Assembly (NCBI GenBank): GCA_004552615.1
Contig: SFNZ01000012.1
Location: 1 to 32,500 of the forward strand
Direction: 5' to 3'
Length of the DNA stretch: 32,500 bases
Source: Bacteroidales bacterium
Lineage (GTDB): Bacteria; Bacteroidota; Bacteroidia; Bacteroidales; UBA932
Shown: positions 17,106 to 24,811 of the stretch, piece after piece
Layout: each line of letters begins with the position of its first letter
Position numbering within the stretch: position 1 is the first letter of the stretch
The notes under the pieces: generated by a model
Seen by the model: only the letters and a program-made list of their open reading frames with translations
Database searches by the model: none
Told to the model about the DNA's origin: nothing
Position numbers and translations under genes: made by a program

Positions 17106-19580
17106 TTATTTGTTTTCAAGCATTTTGATGAAGTAGCCGCCCACAACCGAACGCGCCTTGAAGCCACGGTAATGAGGCTTGTCCGTGAATACCCAGTCGG
17201 ACATCGGCACGCGGTCCACAGTCTCGTTCTCGAACTTGTGTACAGGTGCTGTGAGAGCCTGGAAATCCTCCATCGTGTCAGCCATGGTCGCGGTCCACAT
17301 TATCCAGTCAGTCTTGGTGTATGTCTCCCTCGAATCGAGCGGAAGACCGTACTCATTCTGCTTAGTGAGATAATATGCAATCTCCTTCTGCCTTACGGAG
17401 TCAGGGAAGATTCCAAGTCCGAGAAGCTTGTCCCATACCAGATTGTATTTCTGGCTCCATGTACCCGGCTTGTCGAACGTGAGGCGGTAATGTTCCCCGT
17501 CATCAGCCATCTCCATCCACTGTGAAGCAAGATTCCTTGCCTTGGCCGTATATTCTTCGGCGATATCCTTCTTTCCGAGCATGTCTGCCATGTAGCCGTA
17601 TGAGGCAATGGCGAGAATGGCCTTGATGGAAAGGTTCGCATTGTGCGCGAAATGTCCGGCAAAATCATCCGTACAGAGCTGGTTCTCAGGGTCGAGGCCG
17701 AATTTCTCAAGATATTTCACCCATGTGGTGAGAGTCTCCCAATGCTTTGCGGCATAGTCGGCGTTGCCCTTGTAATGGCAGGTCGCCGCCGTGAGGGAAA
17801 GCATGTTGCCGGCTTCCTCGACAGGCATGTCCCCGCCGTAGGTCTGGCCGTTGGCAAGCGGATATGTTCCTACGTCGTGTGCCGGGAAAGGCTTGGTCCA
17901 CCTGCCGCTCTCGCTGTAATAATAAATATGATTCATCAGTCCTTCTGCGAGATCCGGATTATAGAGGAGGAACAGAGGGGCCGAAGGATAGGTCACATCG
18001 ACGGTTCCTATGGAGCCGTTGCTGTTGTTTTCCTTGGAAAGCCAGAGCAGGTCTCCCTCAGGAGATTTCACGAGCTTGTGGGCATGGATTGCCTGGCGGT
18101 ATGCCAGGGCACAGAGCTCTGCATATTCACGTCCTCCGGCAGCGGTGGCATCCTGCATGAGCTTCCTGTCGAAAGCATAGCATCTAGCAATGAGTTGCTT
18201 CCATCCGGAAGCGGCAGCCTCGAACTGCTGTCCGATGGTGGAATTGCCGTCGGCATTCCAGTAAGGGCGGAGATTCTGCCCGAAATATTGGATGGAATAT
18301 ATGTCGTCATAGCCGATCATCACATAGCCTTCAGCCTTCTTCGCATTGCCGAGGCTTCTGGACAGCGCAAGGCGTGCGTTCTCGCCGGAAGTGCCGGCCT
18401 CAGACAGATTTCCACCGTCCTTGAAGAGGCCTCTGAGGTCCATTGCCTTTCCGACTCCGGCCTCGGTGCCTTCCTCGGATGCGGCGAGATAGAAATAACC
18501 CCAGTCAATGCGGAGGTCATCTCCCCTCTTGCCGAGAATATCCTGAGACTTGGTGCCGGCCTTGAGATATACCAGGCCGTTCTCCGCATAAGTCTCTGAA
18601 GTCGTCTCCTGCCAGGTCTTGTCCACGGCCCATTTCGGAGAAGCCTCGAAATAAACGGACACATCGTGGGATGCCCCGTCATTGGAAGCGGTCTCGTATG
18701 TGATGTAGTTCACCGGACGGCTCACGAGATCGAGGTCGTCGAGGAAAAGCGGCGCCGTGAAAGTGACCTTGAGGTCAACAGGGCCGCATGTGAAGGTGTA
18801 ATGAGTCTGCATGGCCTGCACGTCGGCTGATTTCTGTACCGCAGTACGGGACAGCGCAGTCTGTGGCTCGGCCTGCATCTTGAGGCCGAAGTCCAGGATT
18901 GCCAGTCCTGCAGTGTTTTCGCAGGTCGCGGATATCACGTTCACACCCTGCTTCAATGCCTTCATGGCATCCTTTCCGAGAGGATGGAGGGCATCGTGGT
19001 TGCAGGTATTGCCGGTGTCGAGGACCTTAACGCCGTTTATATAGAATATGGCGCGGTCGTCATTGCTGTAGGAGAGATATACCTGGCGGTCCGAGAAATC
19101 GGCCGATACCTCTTCAGTACGTCTCACCCAGATGTCATGGGACTCCCAGAGAGTTCTTGCGGAACGGTCGTCAGGTGTTCCGAATGCGCCCGGGGACAAT
19201 TTCCAAGACGCATCTTTGTAATCCGGAGCCGTCCAGTCACCCGAAGGCTTCTTCTCCGTGTAACGGCCGGTCCATTCAGATTCCTGGGCCGTAGGCACAA
19301 TGGTCACGAGGTCAGTGTCCTCGATACCCATGAAACGATAGACTTCCCCGTCCACCTTCAGGGCTCCGATGAGAGGGAATTCCTTGCCCGTCCAATGCTG
19401 CACGCAGGAGGAGTAGAGTTCATTGCTCATCGACCATGCGCTGGTATATGGGTCGATGCTGACGAGAGGATAGGCCGGGGCCCTCAACGAGTTCTCAATG
19501 ACCGTCGTATCTGTCCCGCAGGAAATTGCAACAGAAAGGGCGAGGGTTGCCGGTAATATTGATAAATGATTCATTTTCAA
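17106..19580 (-). CDS. DUF4965/DUF1793 glutaminase-A-like lipoprotein
   Basis: 824 residues with a lipoprotein signal (LALSVAISC, Cys about 21). The order of regions fits the family DUF4964 (LRAPAYPLVSIDPYTSAWS), DUF5127, DUF4965 and a C-terminal DUF1793 six-hairpin domain. In fungi a member of this architecture is glutaminase A, but bacterial members are common in polysaccharide utilization loci, and a glycosidase-like role is equally possible. An insertion at about 110-215 (KLSPGAFGTPDDRSARTLWE... DRAIFYINGVKVLDTG) resembles a galactose-binding-like beta-sandwich module. It lies in tight operon order, 15 bp after the unknown TIM-barrel gene and 8 bp before GH92. Substrate unknown; a role on mannan or glycopeptide is inferred from context only. 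Confidence 0.85.
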   Translation of the reverse strand: MKMNHLSILPATLALSVAISCGTDTTVIENSLRAPAYPLVSIDPYTSAWSMSNELYSSCVQHWTGKEFPLIGALKVDGEVYRFMGIEDTDLVTIVPTAQESEWTGRYTEKKPSGDWTAPDYKDASWKLSPGAFGTPDDRSARTLWESHDIWVRRTEEVSADFSDRQVYLSYSNDDRAIFYINGVKVLDTGNTCNHDALHPLGKDAMKALKQGVNVISATCENTAGLAILDFGLKMQAEPQTALSRTAVQKSADVQAMQTHYTFTCGPVDLKVTFTAPLFLDDLDLVSRPVNYITYETASNDGASHDVSVYFEASPKWAVDKTWQETTSETYAENGLVYLKAGTKSQDILGKRGDDLRIDWGYFYLAASEEGTEAGVGKAMDLRGLFKDGGNLSEAGTSGENARLALSRSLGNAKKAEGYVMIGYDDIYSIQYFGQNLRPYWNADGNSTIGQQFEAAASGWKQLIARCYAFDRKLMQDATAAGGREYAELCALAYRQAIHAHKLVKSPEGDLLWLSKENNSNGSIGTVDVTYPSAPLFLLYNPDLAEGLMNHIYYYSESGRWTKPFPAHDVGTYPLANGQTYGGDMPVEEAGNMLSLTAATCHYKGNADYAAKHWETLTTWVKYLEKFGLDPENQLCTDDFAGHFAHNANLSIKAILAIASYGYMADMLGKKDIAEEYTAKARNLASQWMEMADDGEHYRLTFDKPGTWSQKYNLVWDKLLGLGIFPDSVRQKEIAYYLTKQNEYGLPLDSRETYTKTDWIMWTATMADTMEDFQALTAPVHKFENETVDRVPMSDWVFTDKPHYRGFKARSVVGGYFIKMLENK

Positions 19581-19595
19581 TGTCTTTTTTCAGGT

Positions 19596-21755
19596 TTACC
19601 ATGCGAATTCGACTTTCACTCCGTCAGGATCGTTGTCGAAACGGAGAAGATATGTATGGCTCGCCTCGTCCCAACAGTTATTGTCGAGGACATCGGAGCC
19701 GTTGACCTTCACGCTGACAGGAGCGGAAGGGAGAAGCACGCGGGATACATTCACCGTGGATAGAGGACTCTTGGCAACGTATGAGAATGTCTTGCCGGAA
19801 ATGGTCTCGCTCTCCGCACGGCTTGCAGCAGCAAGTATCGCCGGCTTGTCAGCCTTCACTTTGGATACGTCGAAGAAAAGCCTCTGCGTGCCCGGAAGCA
19901 CCTCGGTTTCAGTATATACAGGGAGTTCAGGGTCATAGAGGTCAATGTACATTCCCCCAAGTCTGAAAGGAGCGTCGCTGACACTCTCGTCAAGGACAGC
20001 CACGAGTTTGTAAGGGTCGCGGTCAAGGACGAAATTGTTCTTTTCCTCAATGTTTCCGTGAAGAGCCTTCACTGCTTCCACAAGGGCTGCGTCACCGCCC
20101 TCTTCAAGCACGAATTCCTTAGGATCCTGGCGTACGATGCACACCTTGCCTTTGCCGTAAGCATATTCCCCGGCCGCAGCCGCTGCTGGAATTCCCATGA
20201 GGGAGAAGAGATGGTCGGAAGCGGCGGCGTAGGTATTGCCGTCCTTGTTCCACCACTCGGAAACGGTCTGGAAAGGATCGTCATCACGTCCGGCATAAAG
20301 CAGGATTCCGCCTTTCTCCACCCACTCTGCAAGCTGGGTATGTGCCACAGGATCAAGAGGTTTCATATTGGAATAGGTCATAATGAGGACCTTGGTTCCG
20401 GCAAGTGCCTTTTCATAGCCGAGATTCTCGATATGCACAATGTTCACCGGAATACCCCTCTTGAGAAGCGGCATCGCCATTCCGTAGAAATTGGAAAGCT
20501 GCGGGTCGTCATAGCCTTCGTGGGTAGGGAACCTCTGGAACATGAGCGAATTGCCCATCATCACGCTGACTCCCCCGGAGCCGGAAACCCTGTTCCCTGA
20601 AAGCGGCATGTGCTGGAGGGCATTGACCATCACCTGCATCATTGTCGCATAGTCCGAAGGAATGCGGATCTTCTCGTCGGAGTCCTTGCTCTTGTTGTAG
20701 AGACCGGTATAGATGCGTTCAGGCCAAGGCATTATCTCATAGCTGTTTATCTGAGGATAGAGAAGCTGCGCCGTGAATGTGGCCTGATAGTTCCTGCGGT
20801 AGTCCTCCCAGTCACGTGGCCAGTCCTCGATAGGGTCCGTGAGGAACCATACCTTGCGGCCGGTAGGCTCAGTCATGGAAGCCATGCAGCCATATTCGAG
20901 GAATGCGGTCTCGAAGACACGTTCCTTCCTGACGCCGTTGAAATAATCCGGTTCCCTGGAGGTTCCGGTCCACACCTGGGCAATGTATCCGTCCACGCAA
21001 GGGAGGGATGCGAGACTCGCCTCTGGACTCACAATCTGCCACTGGGAATAATTCAACAGGGAATGTGTAGGAACATAACACTTGATGTCCATACCTTTCG
21101 TACGGCCATATTCCTTTGCATAGGTGAATGCCTCGTCGAGCGCCCTGTAATACAGATGGTATTTCAGCTTGCTGGACATGTATGTAGCCTCCGGGGACTC
21201 GTGCTGGGGTCTCCAGTCTGTACCGTAATATTCTTTCCATTCGCGCTTGAAAGCCTCGCTGTATCCGGAACGTGCCCAGAACTCCGGCTCCTCAAGATAT
21301 ATCGAAGTGATGCCGGCATCGATTACCCTCTTGATATGCTTCTCCTTGAAATACTTGAGATAGTTCTCGCTCGGAACGATATAAGGCACCATGTGCCCAT
21401 GCCAAATGGTATCACCCTGGGCATTGACCTGACCTTCATCGAGATGCCACTGTCCGTCCCATTCGCCTGTAAAATAGTCCTGGTATCCTCCCCAGGCAAT
21501 ACCTGTCATGAAATCCACCTTGTAGCCGCGCTCTTTCCACGTGGCGATGCGGTGCTCGACGGAAGATTTACCCTGGTTTTTGTCGGATGGATTACCCCCG
21601 ACGCCGTAAACCATCACGGCATCAGCACGGTTATCAATTTCAGGCATCCAGGCCCTGGAGGTCTGGAAAGTGGTCTTGGTGTCATCTGCAGTCTTGACGG
21701 GAGCTGCACATGATACGGCGGCCAGCATTGCAGCCAATATATTCAAGGTCTTCAT
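19596..21755 (-). CDS. Unrecognised TIM-barrel-like lipoprotein, putative glycoside hydrolase
   Basis: I do not recognise a named family. The start is placed at 21755 (MKTLNILAAMLAAVSC) because this gives an ideal lipoprotein signal (Cys16) and sits just after a consensus promoter. The longer frame to 21806 would overlap that promoter. The resulting 719-residue protein has strand-like segments spaced as in a (beta/alpha)8 barrel: YKVDFMTGIAW, ITSIYLEEPEFW, DIKCYVPTHS, VDGYIAQVW, KVWFLTDPIEDW, INSYEIMPWPERIY. Glu155/156 and Glu340 sit at strand ends like clan-A catalytic acids. A Rossmann-like segment (about 415-545, TKVLIMTYSNMKPLD) and a C-terminal beta domain follow, recalling GH42-type architecture. 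Context implies a mannan-active enzyme; this is inference. Confidence 0.75.
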   Translation of the reverse strand: MKTLNILAAMLAAVSCAAPVKTADDTKTTFQTSRAWMPEIDNRADAVMVYGVGGNPSDKNQGKSSVEHRIATWKERGYKVDFMTGIAWGGYQDYFTGEWDGQWHLDEGQVNAQGDTIWHGHMVPYIVPSENYLKYFKEKHIKRVIDAGITSIYLEEPEFWARSGYSEAFKREWKEYYGTDWRPQHESPEATYMSSKLKYHLYYRALDEAFTYAKEYGRTKGMDIKCYVPTHSLLNYSQWQIVSPEASLASLPCVDGYIAQVWTGTSREPDYFNGVRKERVFETAFLEYGCMASMTEPTGRKVWFLTDPIEDWPRDWEDYRRNYQATFTAQLLYPQINSYEIMPWPERIYTGLYNKSKDSDEKIRIPSDYATMMQVMVNALQHMPLSGNRVSGSGGVSVMMGNSLMFQRFPTHEGYDDPQLSNFYGMAMPLLKRGIPVNIVHIENLGYEKALAGTKVLIMTYSNMKPLDPVAHTQLAEWVEKGGILLYAGRDDDPFQTVSEWWNKDGNTYAAASDHLFSLMGIPAAAAAGEYAYGKGKVCIVRQDPKEFVLEEGGDAALVEAVKALHGNIEEKNNFVLDRDPYKLVAVLDESVSDAPFRLGGMYIDLYDPELPVYTETEVLPGTQRLFFDVSKVKADKPAILAAASRAESETISGKTFSYVAKSPLSTVNVSRVLLPSAPVSVKVNGSDVLDNNCWDEASHTYLLRFDNDPDGVKVEFAW

Positions 21756-21775
21756 AGTTACAGTCATTGTTCGCA

Positions 21776-21807
21776 CAAACTTAATCAATTTTCTATACAT
21801 ATACAAA
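21776..21807 (-). promoter_or_regulatory. Internal promoter for the downstream mannan enzymes
   Basis: On the minus strand TTTG (21807 to 21804), 20 bases, then TAAGTTTG (21783 to 21776) is a full match to the Bacteroidetes promoter consensus. Transcription would start about 15 bases before the ATG at 21755. It directly follows a terminator-like hairpin. Confidence 0.65.
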
Positions 21808-21860
21808 CAGAAGCCCGAAACGGCGCCCTCTTTCTGTGGAGATCCGTTCCCGGCTTCTGT
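21807..21860 (-). terminator. Hairpin terminator or attenuator within the mannan locus
   Basis: CAGAAGCCCGAAACGG (21808-21823) pairs with CCGTTCCCGGCTTCTG (21844-21859) at 14 of 16 positions, and A21807-T21860 extends the stem. The loop is 20 nt. On the minus strand the stem is followed by TTTGTATAT. It lies 20 bases after the DUF3823 stop codon and would reduce read-through from the SusCD unit into the enzyme genes. Confidence 0.6.
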
Positions 21861-21880
21861 CTGATTGTCACGGAGTCAGC

Positions 21881-22702
21881 CTACGGAACATTCACTTCCA
21901 CCACTTCGCTGTAGTTCCAGCGGCGTGTACCGCTTCCGCGAGGAGTGTCGTAATTGATCCTGGCAGCTGCCCTTATGAACACCTTGCGGCCTGAAGGAAT
22001 CGTGCCGAGCGAGGTGATCGGAATCTCCTGTCCGAGACTTGCCTCGAATTTGTTTCCGCCGTATTCGATGGCGTTGGACCATCTCGTGTCACGTGCCCTG
22101 TAACCCATTGAGGAAGAATATCCTACAAAGAGCTGAATGTCAGTGACATTGGTAAAGTCGTCGGAATATCCGCCCATAGGTTCCACGAGTTCCTTGAATT
22201 TCTCAACGGAAACAGCACGCTGTACTTTCACGTTGGCCGTGATGACGCCGCCGGAAACCTGAGGCTCGCCCACAATCTCGACTTTCAGGAAAGGATATAC
22301 CTGGAACTCGACCTCGGTGGTGCCTTTCACGTCCGTGGTGATGGACCCGTCGTAGATAGGAGTACCGTCGGAAGTCTCGCGGACGATAGGGATGAACGGA
22401 CCGTCAACGCGGACATTGTAATTGCCCTTGAACACCTTGGTGTTTTGGAAGGTGCCGTCAGGACGGCAGTAGAAATCAGGATTGTGCTCCACATTGTCGC
22501 CATAGCTGAGCTCGGTCATCCTGACACGGATTCCCTCGCTTCCCTGATCCGTGAGGACAGGCTCGCCGGTGGCTACATCCACAACCTTGCCTTTGATGGT
22601 CTCGCTTGGCTCGTCATAGTTGTCGAGCTGGAAAAGCGAGCAGGAAGAGGCAGCTGCAATCGCTGCGACAATGGCTGATATTTTGAAAATATTGCGTTTC
22701 AT
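21881..22702 (-). CDS. DUF3823 lipoprotein, SusCD-associated
   Basis: 273 residues. A lipoprotein signal ends AAASSC (Cys21), followed by SLFQLDNYDEPSETIKGKVVD. An N-terminal carboxypeptidase-regulatory-like beta-sandwich (about 35-125, KVVDVATGEPV...) and a second beta domain form the DUF3823 family, which regularly follows susD in Bacteroidetes loci. The acidic residues a few positions after the lipid cysteine are compatible with surface export. A glycan-binding accessory role to the SusCD complex is inferred from position. It begins 12 bp after susD and is the last gene before the internal terminator. Confidence 0.87.
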   Translation of the reverse strand: MKRNIFKISAIVAAIAAASSCSLFQLDNYDEPSETIKGKVVDVATGEPVLTDQGSEGIRVRMTELSYGDNVEHNPDFYCRPDGTFQNTKVFKGNYNVRVDGPFIPIVRETSDGTPIYDGSITTDVKGTTEVEFQVYPFLKVEIVGEPQVSGGVITANVKVQRAVSVEKFKELVEPMGGYSDDFTNVTDIQLFVGYSSSMGYRARDTRWSNAIEYGGNKFEASLGQEIPITSLGTIPSGRKVFIRAAARINYDTPRGSGTRRWNYSEVVEVNVP

Positions 22703-22714
22703 GATTGTAAGATA

Positions 22715-24811
22715 TTATCTGTTAGGCTGCTGGTCAATATACTTGCTCTTGGAAACTTCTCCTGAAGGGATTGCGAAGTAGTAATCGAGTACATTGTAGT
22801 TGAAGGTCTTCATGGATACCCACTGGTAGCTCTCGTCGAAGAAATACTTGCCGGTCTCGGAGCTGTAGAAAGGATAGAGACCCTTGAAGCGGAACTGGGT
22901 GCCGCTGCTGTAGAGCTTGGAATCCCGCTGCTCGCCCCAGAAACCGTCCCTGTTGTCCTCGTCAAGAACTCTCCAGCGGCGGAGGTCCCACTTGGTCTTG
23001 TGCTCGAAGGCAAGCTCCTTGCGGCGCTCCTTGCGGACAATGTCACGGGAGTCGTTGTTGCCGGCAAGGCTTCCTGAAAGAAGCTCTGCACCTGCACGCT
23101 CGCGGATGTCGTTGATGGCCTGTGTTGCGACCTGGAGCATATTGTCTCCCTCGACCGGTGAAGCCACACCTGCGATGGAAAGCTCCACTGCAGCCTCTGC
23201 GGCAGCGAGGAGGACGTCAGCATAACGCATCAGGATGAAAGGCTGGTCGGATTTGCCCTCGCCGATTTCCTCGGCAGGCTGGTCCTCGTTGAGATATTTC
23301 CTCAGATAGAGTCCGGTGAGGTTGCCCTCGCCGTTGTTGTAGAACGGACCGTTCTCGCCTGCAGCATTCATCTTCACGCCGTCAATCGTGACAGTCTCCT
23401 GGTTGGTTCCGGAGTTCGGGCTCAGGAAGAGAGTCTTGGAAGCTCCGTTGGATCCGGTGTAGATGTCGAGGTGCTGGTATTTGGTGTCAGCTGCTGAATA
23501 GGAGTAGTCCTTGAGGAGAGGCTTGATAGGGGCCGGGCCGGTGTAGATTCCGCCTCGGACCTCGATTTCCCTCTTCTTGTAAACGTCGCCAGGGAAGATG
23601 ACGTATGCACGGAGACGAGGCTCTGCATTGGCGAAAAGATCCATCGGAGAGTCGAAGAGGAGGTAGTTGCCGGATGCATTGTCCTTGCCGTCGGTCACCC
23701 TGATGGTGTAGCCGTCGTCATATCTGTCGAATCCGTCGAAGAGCTCGATGAAGTCGAGGGAAGGGCATGAACCGGAGCAGAGAGGGGCCCTGAAGATAAA
23801 TGGGGAGCAATATGCGTCGAGTCCGTGGGTCACGGTAGGATATTCATACTGCTTCACGAGAAGGTTCTCGGGGCTGGTGAGATCCTGCCACATTGCAACC
23901 ATGTTCTTGTACTGGGCCTCCCTGTCACCTTTTACCCAGGATTTCTTGTAGAGGGAGTATTTGCCGGAGTTCATGACCTCGCGTGCAGCCTTGTAGGCCT
24001 CTGCGAACCATTTGTTCGAGCACTCCTGCCATTCGTTCTCGGCGAATCCCATGACGCGGACACCTGTCTTGGCACCCACTCCGGTGAGACGTCCGGAAAC
24101 ATTCTCGTTGTATTTTGCCACTGATCCTGCGTAGAGCATTGCCTCGGCCTTGAATGCGAGAGCGGCGAACTTGTTGGCAGTGCCGTCAAATGTCGGGGTT
24201 GCAGGAAGGAGGGAAACAGCCATGTCGAAATCTGCAAGTACCTGCTCCCAGGTCTCACGCTCTGAAGAACGAGGAACCTCGAGGGTCTCTGCATCTGCAG
24301 GATAGTCGATTTCCCTTGTCACGAGAGGAATACCTCCGAAACGGCAGGCCATCTTGTAGAATACGTATGCCCTCACGAAATAAGCCTGTCCGAGGAACTC
24401 GTTGTAGGCTACCTCTGCATAATTGTCCCTGTATGAAGGAAGGGTCTCGATGAGGTGGTTCGCATTGCGGAGAAGTTCAAAGGCGCGTCCCCAGTAAGGG
24501 GTATCCTCGTTGGTGAACGAAGTGCAGACTCCGTCACGGTCGAGAGCCTCGCCGGTCCCTTCGATTCCGAGGCTGGCGAGCCAGCCGTTCCAGTTGATTC
24601 CCCACTGTGCCATGTATTTGAATTCCTCCCACGGCATCTTGCTGTACAGAGTCGCCATGTAGATCGACATTCCGGCCTGGTTGGAGAGAAGGTCGTCATC
24701 GGTGACGGTGTTCTTCGGAGGAAGGTCCATCTCGGTGCATGAAACTGCGCTCACGATGACGGCCGCCATATATAATAATATCTTTTTCATACTCTTGTGC
24801 ATTTTGTCCAT
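22715..24811 (-). CDS. SusD/RagB-family glycan-binding lipoprotein
   Basis: 698 residues. A lipoprotein signal ends in VSAVSC, and SusD-type blocks follow (LRNANHLIETLP; EFLGQAYFVRAYVFYKMACRFGGIPLV; KFAALAFKAEAMLYAG; late RKERRKELAFEHKTKWDLRRW). It is the surface lid of the SusC transporter that captures oligosaccharide, here probably alpha-mannan fragments. Its ATG shares one base with the SusC stop codon (TAATG), implying translational coupling. An internal ATG at 24790 would give the tidier signal MKKILLYMAAVIV and is an equally good start. At about 700 residues it is longer than typical SusD proteins (~550). Confidence 0.95.
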   Translation of the reverse strand: MDKMHKSMKKILLYMAAVIVSAVSCTEMDLPPKNTVTDDDLLSNQAGMSIYMATLYSKMPWEEFKYMAQWGINWNGWLASLGIEGTGEALDRDGVCTSFTNEDTPYWGRAFELLRNANHLIETLPSYRDNYAEVAYNEFLGQAYFVRAYVFYKMACRFGGIPLVTREIDYPADAETLEVPRSSERETWEQVLADFDMAVSLLPATPTFDGTANKFAALAFKAEAMLYAGSVAKYNENVSGRLTGVGAKTGVRVMGFAENEWQECSNKWFAEAYKAAREVMNSGKYSLYKKSWVKGDREAQYKNMVAMWQDLTSPENLLVKQYEYPTVTHGLDAYCSPFIFRAPLCSGSCPSLDFIELFDGFDRYDDGYTIRVTDGKDNASGNYLLFDSPMDLFANAEPRLRAYVIFPGDVYKKREIEVRGGIYTGPAPIKPLLKDYSYSAADTKYQHLDIYTGSNGASKTLFLSPNSGTNQETVTIDGVKMNAAGENGPFYNNGEGNLTGLYLRKYLNEDQPAEEIGEGKSDQPFILMRYADVLLAAAEAAVELSIAGVASPVEGDNMLQVATQAINDIRERAGAELLSGSLAGNNDSRDIVRKERRKELAFEHKTKWDLRRWRVLDEDNRDGFWGEQRDSKLYSSGTQFRFKGLYPFYSSETGKYFFDESYQWVSMKTFNYNVLDYYFAIPSGEVSKSKYIDQQPNR

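Noticed and set aside
17643..18599. 318-codon plus-strand open frame inside the DUF4965 gene
   Set aside because: It lies opposite well-recognised DUF4965 sequence and has no signal, motif or start context of its own.
20610..21713. 367-codon plus-strand open frame inside the unknown lipoprotein gene
   Set aside because: The opposite strand has a lipoprotein signal, operon spacing and protein-like composition; this frame is a GC-driven shadow.
21756..21806. Upstream start at 21806 for the unknown lipoprotein
   Set aside because: It would place the lipobox at residue 33 behind a charged stretch and put the start codon inside the -33 element of the predicted promoter.
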